The translations under genes and the position numbers were made by a program. From the NCBI GenBank assembly GCA_013397935.1, contig VZRN01001861.1, forward strand, positions 189,432-253,431: 64,000 bases of DNA, read 5' to 3'. Within the stretch, counting starts at the first letter, position 1. Each line of letters begins with the position of its first letter. This DNA is from Dasyornis broadbenti (lineage: Eukaryota; Chordata; Aves; Passeriformes; Dasyornithidae). The notes under the pieces were generated by a model, which saw nothing but the letters and a program-made list of their open reading frames with translations, was not told the origin of the DNA and searched no databases. Shown piece after piece: positions 31,857 to 42,535 of the stretch.

Positions 31857-34800
31857 TTTTAGGAAACCAGGAAAAGTGCACTCTGCTGCAACGTTCCCTC
31901 TCTGCTGATACCCCGGGAGTGCCACAGGAGTCATTGCCAAGCTGGTTGTTGATAACCAGCCAAGAGTTCCTGTGGCTCCAGCTTCATTCCTTTCCTCTCT
32001 CCTTCTCATGGGAAGGAAGGGAAGGATAATGGCTGACCCTGCCTTCTTGTGATCCCAAAAGCAGCATCAGCCCTTGCTCCGGAGCGAGGCCTGTGCTGGG
32101 CACTGATGACCATCAGTGTGATCATGCTGGCCCACCAGTGCTCCCCACACAGCCCTCGGGTCACATCCTGCTTGCCAAGAAGGCAGTTCTCATTCTTGGC
32201 TGTTTCCTTGGAGCTGCTGACCCCTGAGCCAGGAGGAGCTGCCCATCTGTCAGTTTTGCTGGCTTTGGGGTAGCACGCATTTCCAGCTGAACTCCCAGCA
32301 GCATCCAAAATGCCCTTGCCCCTTCACTGACAATGCACCCAGAGACAATTGATGGAAAGGTGATTACAAAGAAAGAAGTAAAGAAAAAAAAAAAGGGGAG
32401 AGAAAAATACTGATAAGGTTTTTAATCAAACACATAGAGAGGAAAAAAAAGACTATAAAAGGCAACACTGTTAACAGTGTTCAGCCCTGGACTATTCAGT
32501 GCTGTTATTACAGAAAACAGCTGACATTATTCCTGTTATGATGGTCGGGTCAAGAGGAGGAGAAGCTGCTGCAGTTAAATCCTCTCCTGCTGCATTTCTC
32601 GGCCTGTGTTATCTCAAGCTCTCAAGTTTCCATCTTGTGCCTTTATCTTGTCTTGGCAGTAGCATTGAATATTGATAAGTAACTAAATGTAGACAGTTTC
32701 CCAGGTGACTTCTTCTACTCAAAACCCAAATTTGCACTTTTTTGGGTGCCATATGGGTCCAATTACCCACTAACTCCCAAGGAGGACAGTTAAATCCAGT
32801 ATCATGTTAAGGTGTGCAATATGTGGGCTGAGATTGTTTTCCTGCTGGCATTTACTTGCAAGAATTTAAATTTCCTGTCAATCACAAGACAAGCAAGTTA
32901 TTTTCACTGTGCCATTGAGACCCAACTGTCACAAAGAAAACATCACAAAAGGCACCAAAATGGCACCTTTTTGATGGTACAACATGATTACCCTAATCTT
33001 ATATTTTGTTGTGGTTTCTATAGATTATTTTTCTGCCTTTTTATTTTTTCAGAACAAAGTTCTTGCTTTGATGCTTCTCTTTGATAAAGTTATAAAGCTG
33101 TGCCAAAGATTTGAAATCTGTCATGGGACTTCTCTCTTCTCGGGAACGAGTTGCAAATGATGTCCCCCATAGTTTTTAAAAAAAGCTGCCTGCCTCTCAA
33201 TCAGCAAATATTCCTCCGTGACACTGTGAATCTCTCACTTTTTCATCTCTGCTTTTGTCTGAATCCTACTGAAAAATTAACAGGGTTCCTTGCAGCTGCC
33301 ATGAGATCCAGAGCCTGCTCAGCACATCCCTGTTGATGTTGGTTCCAGGGGGACTTCAGGGCAGCAGCCACCGCTCGTTCAGAGGACACCAGCAGCACAA
33401 ACCCTTCCCTGGCACCAGCAGGTTTTCCAAAACACCCATCCCAGCCTCATCCCACTTTAATTGCCATTGCACTGGGAGAAAATTTCATGGGGGTTTGTCT
33501 CTCCTGAATCAAGAGACTCCCATCGTTCTCCTGCACATATAAAAGCTGCTCCAAAGGGAGCAGCACCACGACAGTCCCTGAGCCTTTGCTCGGGGGCTGC
33601 TTCCTGCTGATCCTCTTCTTTTCAGTGTTTTCCCCGGTGGGATCTGCTTCACCTCTGCCCAGGGGACAGTCCCCGGCAGCCAGGGCTCTGCACAGCAAAG
33701 CAAAGATCCTCGCTCCAGAGGTGCCTCCCTTGAGCACTGTGACCACCCCAGCCCTACACAGGACCCTCGGCAAAGGTGTCCTTCAAAGGACTTCCAGAGA
33801 GACAGAAACACACAACCATCTCCTCAGAACCATCTCTGCCTCCTCTCGGTTGTAACAAAGACAAAGACGAAGGATAAGTCTCAAATGTAATTGGAAAAAA
33901 ACCTGAATCAAATCAAAACAGATTTTAAAATATGTTTCTTTTTTATTTGGATATCAACAGGAGGGAGAGCAATGTGGCCAGAGGCAAGAGTGGCACTCCC
34001 AGCCTCAGAGCAGGGAGGAGGCTGTGGGGGCTCCAGGAGCAGTTCAGCCATTTAGAGGAAAGGAATCCGACGTGTTTGGCAAGGAGACAGAGGCCTCGGC
34101 ACTGCAGGCTCTTGCTGCACGGGGAGGCCCTGGCGAGGCGGCACAGCCAGCGCTGCTCCTCGCTCCTCTGCAGCGCCCAGGCCAGAGGGGCGTGGTGAGA
34201 ACCACTGCGGACATTCCCACGCTCAGGGTTTGTGTCTCCTTTGCACTCGGCTTTCGTCTTCGCAGTGTCCCTGAGGATGAAGCTCTTTGTCACGTGAAAA
34301 CCCCTTGAAAGAGGAAGGATCTCATGAAGAGCTGTGGAAATACGAAACTCCTGGTTTTCACCTGATATCCAGTGTCTCAGAAAAAGGAGCAGACAGGCTA
34401 TGGACTGTGTCACAGAGCACTAAACAGTGAGGCCAAAGCCGAGAGCCCTGTCTGCGGTTCTGTGGGGAATAAAAATTGATAGTGAAGTCAGGTATTTCTT
34501 AATGCAATTTTTGTTTCCATGAACACAGGAGAAACCAAATAACAAGAGAACATTTATTTGCTTGCAGCTCCAGCCCTCTTTCAGCCAGCACTCAACTCTG
34601 AGAGCGCAGAGACCTCTGAGGCTTCCATCAAGGCTGCATTTCCAGCATTTGTTCATTTTCCTGGCTGATGCTCAGTGTGTCTTGTCTTTTCCCGGTTTCC
34701 CTGCAATACCCCGAATTTATTTCCCATGCTCAGTAATGGCTTGGCTTCCATTTGAGCTTGCTGTGGGTGGAGCCATGTTTTTACAGCCCTACACTCACAA

Positions 34801-35044
34801 TTTCTGTAAGAAAATGGGACATAAAACGGTCTCTTGCACAGTAAAGGCCAAATATCTCATTCCCCAGCAGTGAGGGGGATTCTTTGCACAGGATTGTTCA
34901 CACAGGCATCCCTGGATGTATCTCCCAGTCTGGGAGATCAGGGTGGGATGGTGCAGGACTCCATGACACTGGGGCTGGACGTTTCTGCTCCCACATCACT
35001 CTCCCCTACCCTGAGGCTCAGCCCCAAGGCTGACGTTGCCATGA
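31857..35044. other. Non-coding, mixed composition
   Basis: 32340-32460 is A-rich (AAAGAAAGAAGTAAAG and an 11-base A run). 32640-33300 is AT-rich and repeat-free. 33300-34320 is GC-richer with chance frames up to 156 codons. No CR1, exon or RNA gene is recognised. Confidence 0.45.
32464..32481. repeat. 18-bp perfect palindrome centred on GTTAAC
   Basis: AACACTGTTAACAGTGTT equals its own reverse complement. Unlike the AT-only palindrome at 20504 it has mixed composition, so a chance perfect palindrome is less expected. It contains two overlapping AACAGTG/CACTGTT half-sites around a GTTAAC centre. Confidence 0.97.
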
Positions 35045-35094
35045 ACAGCAGGTGGGATACAGCAGGTGGGATACAGCAGGTGGGATGGTGGGAT
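35045..35094. repeat. 14-bp tandem repeat (ACAGCAGGTGGGAT)n
   Basis: Three perfect copies, 35045-35058, 35059-35072 and 35073-35086, then a partial GGTGGGAT. Each unit contains CAGGTG, the ZEB/SNAIL-type E-box, so the array holds three evenly spaced E-boxes. Confidence 0.95.
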
Positions 35095-35925
35095 AACGCC
35101 CCGAGGCAGGGGTGAGACAAGGAGTCCTGGCTGCCCCTGCTGATCAGGACCCTGTGCTGGGGTCAGCAGCCTCATTAAACCCTAAATGACATCTTCACAA
35201 ACACAAGGGAGAACGTGTTTGTTATTGTTGGAAAATAAAGCAGCGACCAAGTGAGTCCTGAAGAGCTCCCGCCTCTCCTGCTCGCCCCCAGACCACGCTG
35301 TTCCCATGCAGAGGCCTGGGCAGCTGGGAGCTGCTGCTGATGAGACCCCGGCCCCCCTGAACCCCACACACACTCAGGTGCTCCAAGGAGCAGCTTGTGC
35401 CTCCCTTCATCCCTGCAGCGCTCAAACCCACGACCCAGCTCAGAGACTGCTCTGCGCCTGAGGCAGGGCTGCCCAGCGCCTGCCGGGTGCAGCTGGGACA
35501 AAGCTCTGCCGCACACGCCCCGAAAAGGCAGAGCTAAAAACCTCACTTGGACTGGAACCCTCAGCCCAAATATTGACGGCAAAAGAAACATTCCGTGTCT
35601 ACCAGAAGCCATGTCAGCTGCACAAGGATTTATGCTGCGTGTATCAATCTCACTTGCAGGGAAGGATTATTAATGATGTGTTTTTAACCATATGCATGTT
35701 CCTTCACATAAAAAAAAAGTGAACCTTGAAGTTGCCAGATGAAGACTGCATTTATCATCTTCACCATGAGCGTCACTAAAATACTCAAGCTCTCAAGCTC
35801 TCACATCTGTCAAACGCGGGGATCGGAGGGAGCAGCCGGCTTGGTGTTGCAGGATTTGCATAAAACGCAGCACCCATCCAGCTGAAATTCCACATTTTCA
35901 TAGAGAGACTCTTCACAAGGACATG
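35095..35925. other. Non-coding spacer
   Basis: GC-rich at 35270-35530 with a 145-codon minus-strand frame lacking any recognisable domain, then AT-rich. The short stretch 35786-35806 holds a duplicated CTCAAGCTCTCAAGCTCTCA. No mobile element before the CR1. Confidence 0.45.
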
Positions 35926-36183
35926 TAGTGACAGGACAAGGGGGAGTGGCTTCCAGCCAACTGAGGGCAGGGACAGACGGGAAAGAATTGTTCCCTGGGA
36001 GGGGCTGGGATGGAATTCCCAGAGCAGCTGTGGCGGCCCCTGGATCCCTGGCAGTGCCCAAGGCCAGGCTGGACAGGGCTTGGAGCAGCCTGGGATGGTG
36101 GGAGCTGTCCCTGCCATGGCAGGGGCGGCACTGGGTGGGCTCTGAGGCCCCTCTGAACCCAGGGCAGTCCAGGACTCCATGAT
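35926..36183 (+). mobile_element. CR1 LINE 3' end (sense)
   Basis: GACAGGACAAGGGGGAGTGG, CTTCCAGCCAACTGAGGGCA, GGCCCCTGGATCCCTGGCAG, CAAGGCCAGGCTGGACAGGG, CTTGGAGCAGCCTGGGATGG, TGTCCCTGCCATGGCAGGGG and GGCACTGGGTGGGCTCTGAG, ending near CCATGATTT. Closely similar, over its whole length, to 40018-40283 in the same orientation. Confidence 0.96.
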
Positions 36184-37019
36184 TTCAGCTGCCCACGGAG
36201 CCCCTGTAGCAGGCCCGGGAAGGGCAGGGCCGGGGCAGCCAGGCCCCAGTACGGTGCCCAACAACGCCATTTTATTTCCCCTTCCGGCTCCATGTTTCCC
36301 TGTGAACACACCACCTTTCCCTCCACAAGTGATGCACACAAATTACCAATGCTGAGCATTTGAAACTCGATTTCTCACTTCTTTGTGAATTCTGTTGAAA
36401 TTCCTGTGCTCCCTCACCAACAATGAGCAGGTGGGAAACAAGAGCGGAGGCAGCAGAGAAGTAAAACATGGAGTTGTAATAATTCAGTTGTAAATGTCGG
36501 CGCTGTGCATGTGGGCGCCAGAACCTTTCTTAAAAATAATTCAGATAAACTACCATTTGCAGCTTTGCAAATCCAGCACCCCCCTAGGACACAGGGAGAT
36601 GAATTCTGTGGTGCTGCCAAAGCCAGGTGATTAATAATTAGCCTTTTAACTTCCTCATAATTTTTCCAGCTGCTGACAATGCCTTTTGCATATAATCGTG
36701 TCTCACTCAGTACATAACAGTGGTTTTTTTACTGAGCTCTTAAAAATAGGCTTTTGTTAAGCTTCAGCTCAAAAGTAGTTTTTAACACCTTGTAACTTAA
36801 TCAGTTTTCCAAATCTGGTCAATCAAATCTACTGACAAAAAAATGACCAAAAGCAGCCGTCACTTCTGTTTTCAGGGTGAAACTGGGGGGGGACATTTCC
36901 AGGGCTCGGGAGAGGTGCACAATGCAGACAATAAACCAGCAATAATTGTGCCATCCCACCTGCTCCCATTCAGGTATTGATAAGAATGTTATCAGCCTTT
37001 GGAGACACTGATTCATTGT
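36184..37019. other. Non-coding, GC-rich then AT-rich
   Basis: Short GC-rich stretch 36190-36260, then mixed to AT-rich sequence. 36630-36800 (GATTAATAATTAGCC, TTTTGCATATAATCG) is repeat-free and leads into the block at 37020. No credible frame. Confidence 0.4.
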
Positions 37020-37625
37020 GTTGTGGAGTAGATATGAAAAAAATAAATTCTTGATGGAAGCTGTTAATATGAATTCCCTCCCTGTTACGCGTATTAAAGG
37101 AATTTCAGCCCATCAGGAACTAATCACATTTCATTTTCTCCTATTTTTTTTCACTCATGGTCAACACATACCGGCACAGCTGAGGTGTAGGATAATCAAA
37201 GCCTTCTTCATGGTTGAATAAATTTAATACTCTTGCTTCATCAGTGCAGTGTATTAAAAAGTCCCCTGACATATTTAGCTTGATTGTTTAAGGCGTCACT
37301 CCGGAGCCGCAGCATTACAGATTTCACCTGCAATATGGGGGGCCTTTGCTTTCATTTGTCTGGAACATGGCATAAGGAATGGATTGAAATAAGTTTCTTT
37401 GAAAAGGAAAGCCAATTGATGAAGTCATAATACAATCGCCACAACCTAAGTGGAGAAATAAGCGAACGTTAATTTGGTGTTGGCAATAGCAGGCAGCACT
37501 AATAACACAGGTATTTGGAGCTGTAAACAAGTAATTCAACAATGTAATGTCATACCAAGTGGATATTTGTTTTATAAACAAATTACAAACAGTTCCACTA
37601 TGTTTAAAATATTAACTTGCTTTTC
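37020..37625. promoter_or_regulatory. Possible long non-coding regulatory block
   Basis: About 600 bases of complex, AT-rich, repeat-free DNA with no long open frame. It carries a CACCTG E-box (37325-37330), AGCTTGATTGTTTAAGG, GGGCCTTTGCTTTCATTTG, AAGCGAACGTTAATTTGG, AAGTAATTCAACAATG and TGTTTATAAAC-type forkhead wording near 37570. The mixture of forkhead, homeodomain, SOX-like and E-box motifs resembles deeply conserved developmental enhancers. This is inferred from texture only. Confidence 0.33.
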
Positions 37626-37889
37626 TATGGCATAATTTTGTTACTGCAAGTGCCGGGTCAGCTCCTGCAGTTCCCGTGTGAGTGGAGTGTGAATGAGCTC
37701 CTTCAGCTTGCGAGGACAGCGGGAGCTGTGGAGGAGCCGGGGCTGGGCTGGGCTGGAGCCGATGAGAGGTGAGGATCCATCCTGGCTCCTGCACCAGTCT
37801 GGAACAGCCTGTTCAGCCGCTGAGCTGCTGGACAACTTGAGCCACTTCCAGCAAAAAATGTCAGCCCTTTGGTCCCTACTGGCCACAGG

Positions 37890-38225
37890 TTTAGCTGAAT
37901 TAGAAAACACTAAAGCAAAAGTGCGGATTTTCTACTTAAGGTTTCTGCATTCAAAGCCCGAATGCAATTGGGGTAAAATGTCTTCAGCAGCACTGGAGAC
38001 GAAATCCAAGAGCCTAAAGCCAATGCCTGGCTCTGTGATAAATTCAAATGAAGCCTCTCTGTTAAAGGCCAGGTTGCAACTTATATGAAATTCAATTAAA
38101 GTAAAAATATCTATTTTCCTGGTCTTGCTAATAGAGCAGCTGGTAATGACCTTGCCAATGACTCCAAACTTGCTCTGGGATACATCCAAGGGTGCAGATT
38201 TTCCTGTCATTAATAAATAATTTTG
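37890..38225. promoter_or_regulatory. Possible non-coding regulatory block
   Basis: Repeat-free, complex sequence with GCAATTGGGGTAAAATG, GAAATTCAATTAAAGTAAA, TTGCTAATAGAGCAGCTGG (including a CAGCTG E-box) and CATTAATAAATAATTTTG. It is separated from the 37020 block by only 270 bases and may belong to the same element. Inference from texture only. Confidence 0.28.
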
Positions 38226-38740
38226 TATTCCACCACACCATCGGAAATGTCTTGGTACACCTGTGACTGGAAATAAAAAGATACAGTGATGAAATGTCTG
38301 TTAATATTGTTTTTCTGAGAGCAGCTTGGCTGTGAGATGGGGGCGGAGGTTTGGGGTGCAGCTGACTGCCCCCAGCAGCAGCTCAGTGCCCACTCCCCTG
38401 GGCACGGGTGGGAGCCCTGGTGCCAGCAGCACCACAGGTTCTCACCACATGAATGAAACTGCCAAAGGCCAGAAGGGGCAGGAATTCATTTCTTGCCAGT
38501 GGAAACAAGTAGACCTCACTCTTCTCCCCACCTCGGCAGAGCTCTGTCCTTGTCCCTCTCCGTTCAATGCAGGAGCGAGAGCAGGGCAGCCTGGCTGCTC
38601 CACCAGGGTCTGGTGTCCAGATCCCTTGGAAACAGCATTGATCGGGAAGGAGAAGTGCAAGTCCCTGGAGCAGCCTGTCCTGTGCTCTCAGGGTTTTGTT
38701 GGGAGGATGGAGAGGGCCTGTTCTGGCATTGAACAGCTCA
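38226..38740. other. Non-coding spacer
   Basis: Mixed composition. Includes the first part of a 376-codon stop-free frame (38326-39456, no ATG at its left end) that continues through the two repeats below. No recognisable domain. Confidence 0.45.
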
Positions 38741-38790
38741 AATATACCCAAATATACCCAAATATACCCAAATATACCCAAATATACCCA
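38741..38790. repeat. 10-bp tandem repeat (AATATACCCA)n
   Basis: Five perfect copies in direct tandem, preceded by an A and followed by a degenerate sixth, AACACATCCA. Confidence 0.97.
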
Positions 38791-38924
38791 AACACATCCA
38801 TCAGTACCCACTGTACAATGTCAAGTTTTCTCTTCTCTGCTGGGGACAAAGTCCCTTCTCTGCTTCATGAGGTGGCCTGGAGAGGGGCACAGCCCTTTCC
38901 CCTGGGGCAAAATCAAGCCCAATG

Positions 38925-38965
38925 CAAAAAAAAAAAAAAAAAAAACCAAAAAAAAAAAAAACCCC

Positions 38966-38997
<32 letters not shown>

Positions 38998-39048
38998 AAA
39001 AAAAAAAAAAACACCCAAAAAAAAAACCCAAACAAAAAAAAACCCACA

Positions 39049-39079
<31 letters not shown>

Positions 39080-39122
39080 AAAACAAAAAAAACCACCCAA
39101 AACAAAACCAAAACAACCCAAA
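38925..39122. repeat. 198-bp tract of only A and C
   Basis: From 38925 to 39122 no G or T occurs on the plus strand. A runs up to about 30 long are broken by single C, CC, CCC or CCCCC and by a short (CAAA)n stretch at 39054-39068. Because every stop codon needs T on one strand and A on the other, all six frames are automatically open here. That explains K/N/P/Q-rich and F/W/V/G-rich frames on the two strands. Length may be unreliable in an assembly. Confidence 0.96.
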
Positions 39123-40017
39123 TTCTGCTTCTTGCCCTGGTATTTTCAGGTCCCTTGGGCAGTGCCGAGTTCAGGGTCATTCCAGAAGAGCTTTCTCACA
39201 GACAGGCTTGAAAATTTGGGTTCTGCCAACAGCTCCAGTGCTGCAGGGTGCCCTACAGGTTCAGGAACGTCTGAGTGTGCCCTCAGTCCCAGGTGGACAG
39301 CGGGACAGGAGACAGACAGGGTGCTCGGAGGGCAGCCCCCGCAGCAACTGCTGCCTGATCCCCTTGTCCTCGCAGGGCCTCAGTGCACACCACCTGCCAA
39401 AACACACAGAAATGGCCCAAAATCCCCCAACGCGGCCAACACCGGTGCAAAATTAAGGATTCACTCTGGAGACACGCAGGAGGCAGCTCCCATGAGAGGC
39501 AGCACAAGTGGCGTCAGCTGGGGGGGCACAAACCTTCAGCTGCCAGTTTAAAAGGCTATTAAGTAAAACACTGAGCTGGTAAAAAGATATTTATTGTTAC
39601 TATGGAGTCTATTACTATGTCATTAGTAATAATAACACCCAGATAATGAATTGAGCTTTCCTCCTAATGACTTGGGGTGTGGAATCATTCCTTCTGACTT
39701 CTGTTCTTCACCAAACCACACACCAGGCAATTAATATTGTCACTTGCATACCGAAGATCCTAACCCCACTGTGATTAGAGCAAATGAATAATTTGCCATT
39801 CAGATGTATTGAGAATAAAACCAGGATGTGACTGAGAACAGAAATCCTGGGTTGCAAGCTGTAATAATTAACGCCCAGCAGAGAAGCGGGGGAATGGTTT
39901 AGAAAGGCCTGATCTGAAGTCTTCTCAAGGGGCGCTGAGAAGCTTGAACTGATCTCCCATAATTCAGATTCCTTCCTGGATCCAAAGGGAGCCTGCAAGG
40001 AAGCTGGAGAGGGACTC
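39123..40017. other. Non-coding spacer
   Basis: GC-richer to about 39550, then AT-rich (TTATTGTTACTATGGAGTC, TTAGTAATAATAACACCC). Nothing recognisable apart from the chance frames extending from the A/C tract. Confidence 0.45.
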
Positions 40018-40285
40018 TTCATCAGGGACTAGGGACAGGACGAGGGGGAATGGCTTCCCACCAACTGAGGGCAGGATTGGGTGGGATATTGGGAAGAAAT
40101 TCTTCCCTTTCAGGGTGGGGAGGCCCAGGAAAGCTGTGGCTGCCCCTGGATCCCTGGCAGTGTCCAAGGCCAGGCTGGACAGGGCTTGGAGCAGCCTGGG
40201 ACAGTGGGAGGTGTCCCTGCCACGGCAGGGGTGGCACTGGGTGGGCTTTGAGGTCCTTCCAACCCAAACCAGGCTGGGACTCTAC
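40018..40285 (+). mobile_element. CR1 LINE 3' end (sense)
   Basis: GACAGGACGAGGGGGAATGG, CTTCCCACCAACTGAGGGCA, GGAAGAAATTCTTCCCTTTC, GCCCCTGGATCCCTGGCAGT, CAAGGCCAGGCTGGACAGGG, GCCACGGCAGGGGTGGCACT and TTCCAACCCAAACCAGGCTG, ending in GGGACTCTAC where the octamers would follow. Closely similar to 35926-36183, about 4.1 kb away in the same orientation. Overlapping frames (206 and 210 codons) are artefacts. Confidence 0.97.
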
Positions 40286-41332
40286 ACTGGGCTGGCAGAA
40301 GGTCCGGGAGATGCTTTTCCCTGGGGACACCTGGTCCCTCTGCTGCCAGGGGCCATGTGGCACCGTGAGCCCCAGCCCTGCTCTGGTAGCCCCCCAGGGC
40401 AGCCCCCACTCTGTGGCCACCTGGTTCCCTCCTCCCTGGCATCCTCCTCCCCAAGGACATCTCCGACTCTTCTTATTCTCCTCCAGTCGCTTAAAGCTGC
40501 TTGAACTGATCCGTGCTCTCAGGGGAGCTGAAGAGTGGCTGATGACATGGGAGTTTGAAGTTAAAAAAATAAAAAGGCAGCCAGAAATACCTGGGAGAGA
40601 AAAAAAAAAACACCACGTAACATTTATCATGGAGAAAATAACTATTACAATCATTATGACAGGAAATTAAGGATGAGTCAGTAATGCGATTGTGTTTTTG
40701 AAATAACAGCACTTGGTTAACATCAGCCCCGAGTCTGGCAAATGGGATTGAAATGGATCAAGGGGCATCTGGAACTGTAAGGAATGTAAAGGATCTATGA
40801 GGAATAAATGAAGACCCACATAGCTCGGCACATGCCACACGTTGTGCTGTCACAGGCTGAGGGAAGGAGCTGGCTGTGTGACCCACAGGGACGCCCTGCT
40901 CCTGTAGATTCGTCCTTTTGGGTGTAAACCTCTCTGGTTTGTGTCCTCCAGACGTGTTTCCGAAGCTCCTGTGCCATTCCCCTCCCAGGCTGGCTCTGCC
41001 TCAGCCTGGCACAGAGTGGGGCTGTGCACTTCCTGATCATTAGTTTGCAAATGGAGCCTGAAGTGCTGGTTGTGTCCCATAAACCCCTCAATAGACCAGA
41101 GATCTCGGTGAGGAGCATCCCTGCTCAGCCCCTGGGGAAAGCACACAGGGTGCCTCCTGCATTCCCCAGGGAGAGGGGTGGCTGGGGGTGATGAGCCGAG
41201 TTCCTCTTTCAGTCATTACTTTACTGCTTTGGGGGTTTTACGGGATTTGTTGGGGAGCCCATAGTCCCTGGTCAGCGCATTTACAGCGGTGCTTTGAGAA
41301 CAGCCAAGGACTGCTGTCCCCTCCCCTGGTCC
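40286..41332. other. Non-coding, mixed composition
   Basis: GC-rich to 40480, then AT-rich around 40550-40800 with an A run at 40600-40609. No frame beyond those extending from the CR1, and no RNA gene. A G+C bias returns at 40850-41190 without any recognisable element. Confidence 0.45.
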
Positions 41333-41444
41333 GAACAGCCAGCTTGGACAGGGCTTGGAGCAACCTGCTCTAGTGGGAGCTGTATGGGACGAGCTTCAAG
41401 GGTCCTTCCAGCCCAAACCAGCCTGGGATTCTGTGGTTCCATGA
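41333..41444 (+). mobile_element. CR1 LINE 3' end (sense), short
   Basis: ACAGCCAGCTTGGACAGGGC, TTGGAGCAACCTGCTCTAGT, GGGAGCTGTATGGGACGAGC, GTCCTTCCAGCCCAAACCAG and CCTGGGATTCTGTGGTTCCA are the terminal ~110 bases. The CATGGCAGGGGG segment between 'AGCTGT' and 'ATGGGACGAG' is missing, a small internal deletion. Confidence 0.94.
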
Positions 41445-42415
41445 ATAACCCCACATGGCTGGGACGGCTTCTTCCCACTGCTCTGTAACGCTGAGGATGC
41501 AAAAAACCCCCTTTCTCTGAGGATGCAAAAAACTCACAAACGCTTTCATTGGTGGATAGGATTCCCGTGAGTTTATTCTTCCTGCCTCAGTTGGGAAGAA
41601 AACCTACTTTCAGCTGAAGCTTATTTATGTTAATTCTGGGGATTGGAATTTTTAGAAACAGCAATTCCTTGTAGCCTTTGGCTGGCACTTGCCAACCAGG
41701 GCGCCTTCAGCCCGGGGCCTCAGATCTCCATTTATCACACACTGACTTATCTCTCCCAGGCAAAATAAGCAGTTACTGAAGTACATCTTTATGATGGGAA
41801 AGGCTTGAAATGGTGTTTGTGCGGTTACAATCAGCCCAACAAATGTTACAAGTGAGGTTTTGTAAATACCATTCAGGTTCTCAAATATTTTAAAAGGAAA
41901 GTGAGGAGCTGCTGAATATTGACAAAGAGAAAAAGAAAGCGAAAGGACGCAAACTGAGGAGTCCTGGCTGGCTCTGGTCACCTCCTCCAGCGACTGAGCT
42001 GCTGTGCTGGGACCAGGCTGGGGCTGTGCTGGGGCCAGCTGAGCCCCTGCACCAACACCTCGGAACACAAAAACCCGCGCTTTATTCCTGCATTTGCAGT
42101 AAACATTTTACAGTTTGCAACCGTTCAGAATTGTTCTGTTTCCCCCCTAACACTAGATTTATTTATTTATTGTCTGGTTTGGTTTATTTTTCTTCTTATA
42201 ATCTTTTTTGAAATTATTTTCACTCCTGTGTCTGAAGATGGGAAAAGGTCGAGCTGTGAACTCCTCTGCTCTGTAGGGAAGGGAGGTTGCCAGGATGGCA
42301 CAACACACAGAGATAAGGAAATAGAGAATATTGTGGAATTTGCACATTTGCCACGTTCCTGAGGCCCTTTAACATCATTTGCACAAACACAATTTGACTG
42401 CGAGGAAATGTCAGG
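41445..42415. other. Non-coding, mixed composition
   Basis: Contains a 19-base direct repeat around CTGAGGATGCAAAAAA (41491 and 41517) and (TTTA)n at 42155-42170. A 138-codon minus-strand frame (41652-42068) has no recognisable domain. No other element. Confidence 0.45.
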
Positions 42416-42535
42416 CTCTGAACAGCCTGGTCTGGTGGAAGCTGTCCCTGCCCATGGTGGGAGGGTGGGAGCAAGATGAGCTTTAAGGTCCCTTCCAATC
42501 CCAGCCATTCCATGTCTCTGTGATTCTGTGATCCT
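42416..42535 (+). mobile_element. CR1 LINE 3' end (sense), short
   Basis: CTGAACAGCCTGGTCTGGTG, GAAGCTGTCCCTGCCCATGG, GATGAGCTTTAAGGTCCCTT, CCAATCCCAGCCATTCCATG and TCTGTGATTCTGTGATCC give a CR1 tail with two octamers. The third plus-strand copy within 2.5 kb. Confidence 0.95.

Noticed and set aside
38925..39122. Poly(A) tail of a processed pseudogene
   Set aside because: Interrupted by many C, no retroposed coding sequence recognised upstream, and the avian CR1 machinery rarely makes processed pseudogenes.
38326..39456. A 376-codon plus-strand open frame
   Set aside because: It crosses a 10-bp repeat and a 198-base A/C-only tract that cannot contain stops, begins without ATG, and the flanks show no recognisable protein.
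40022..40670. Frames of 210 and 206 codons on opposite strands
   Set aside because: Both overlap the CR1 copy at 40018-40285 and its GC-rich flank.
40781..40802. miR-1-like GGAATGTAAAG
   Set aside because: Eleven bases match, but there is no star arm upstream and no hairpin.
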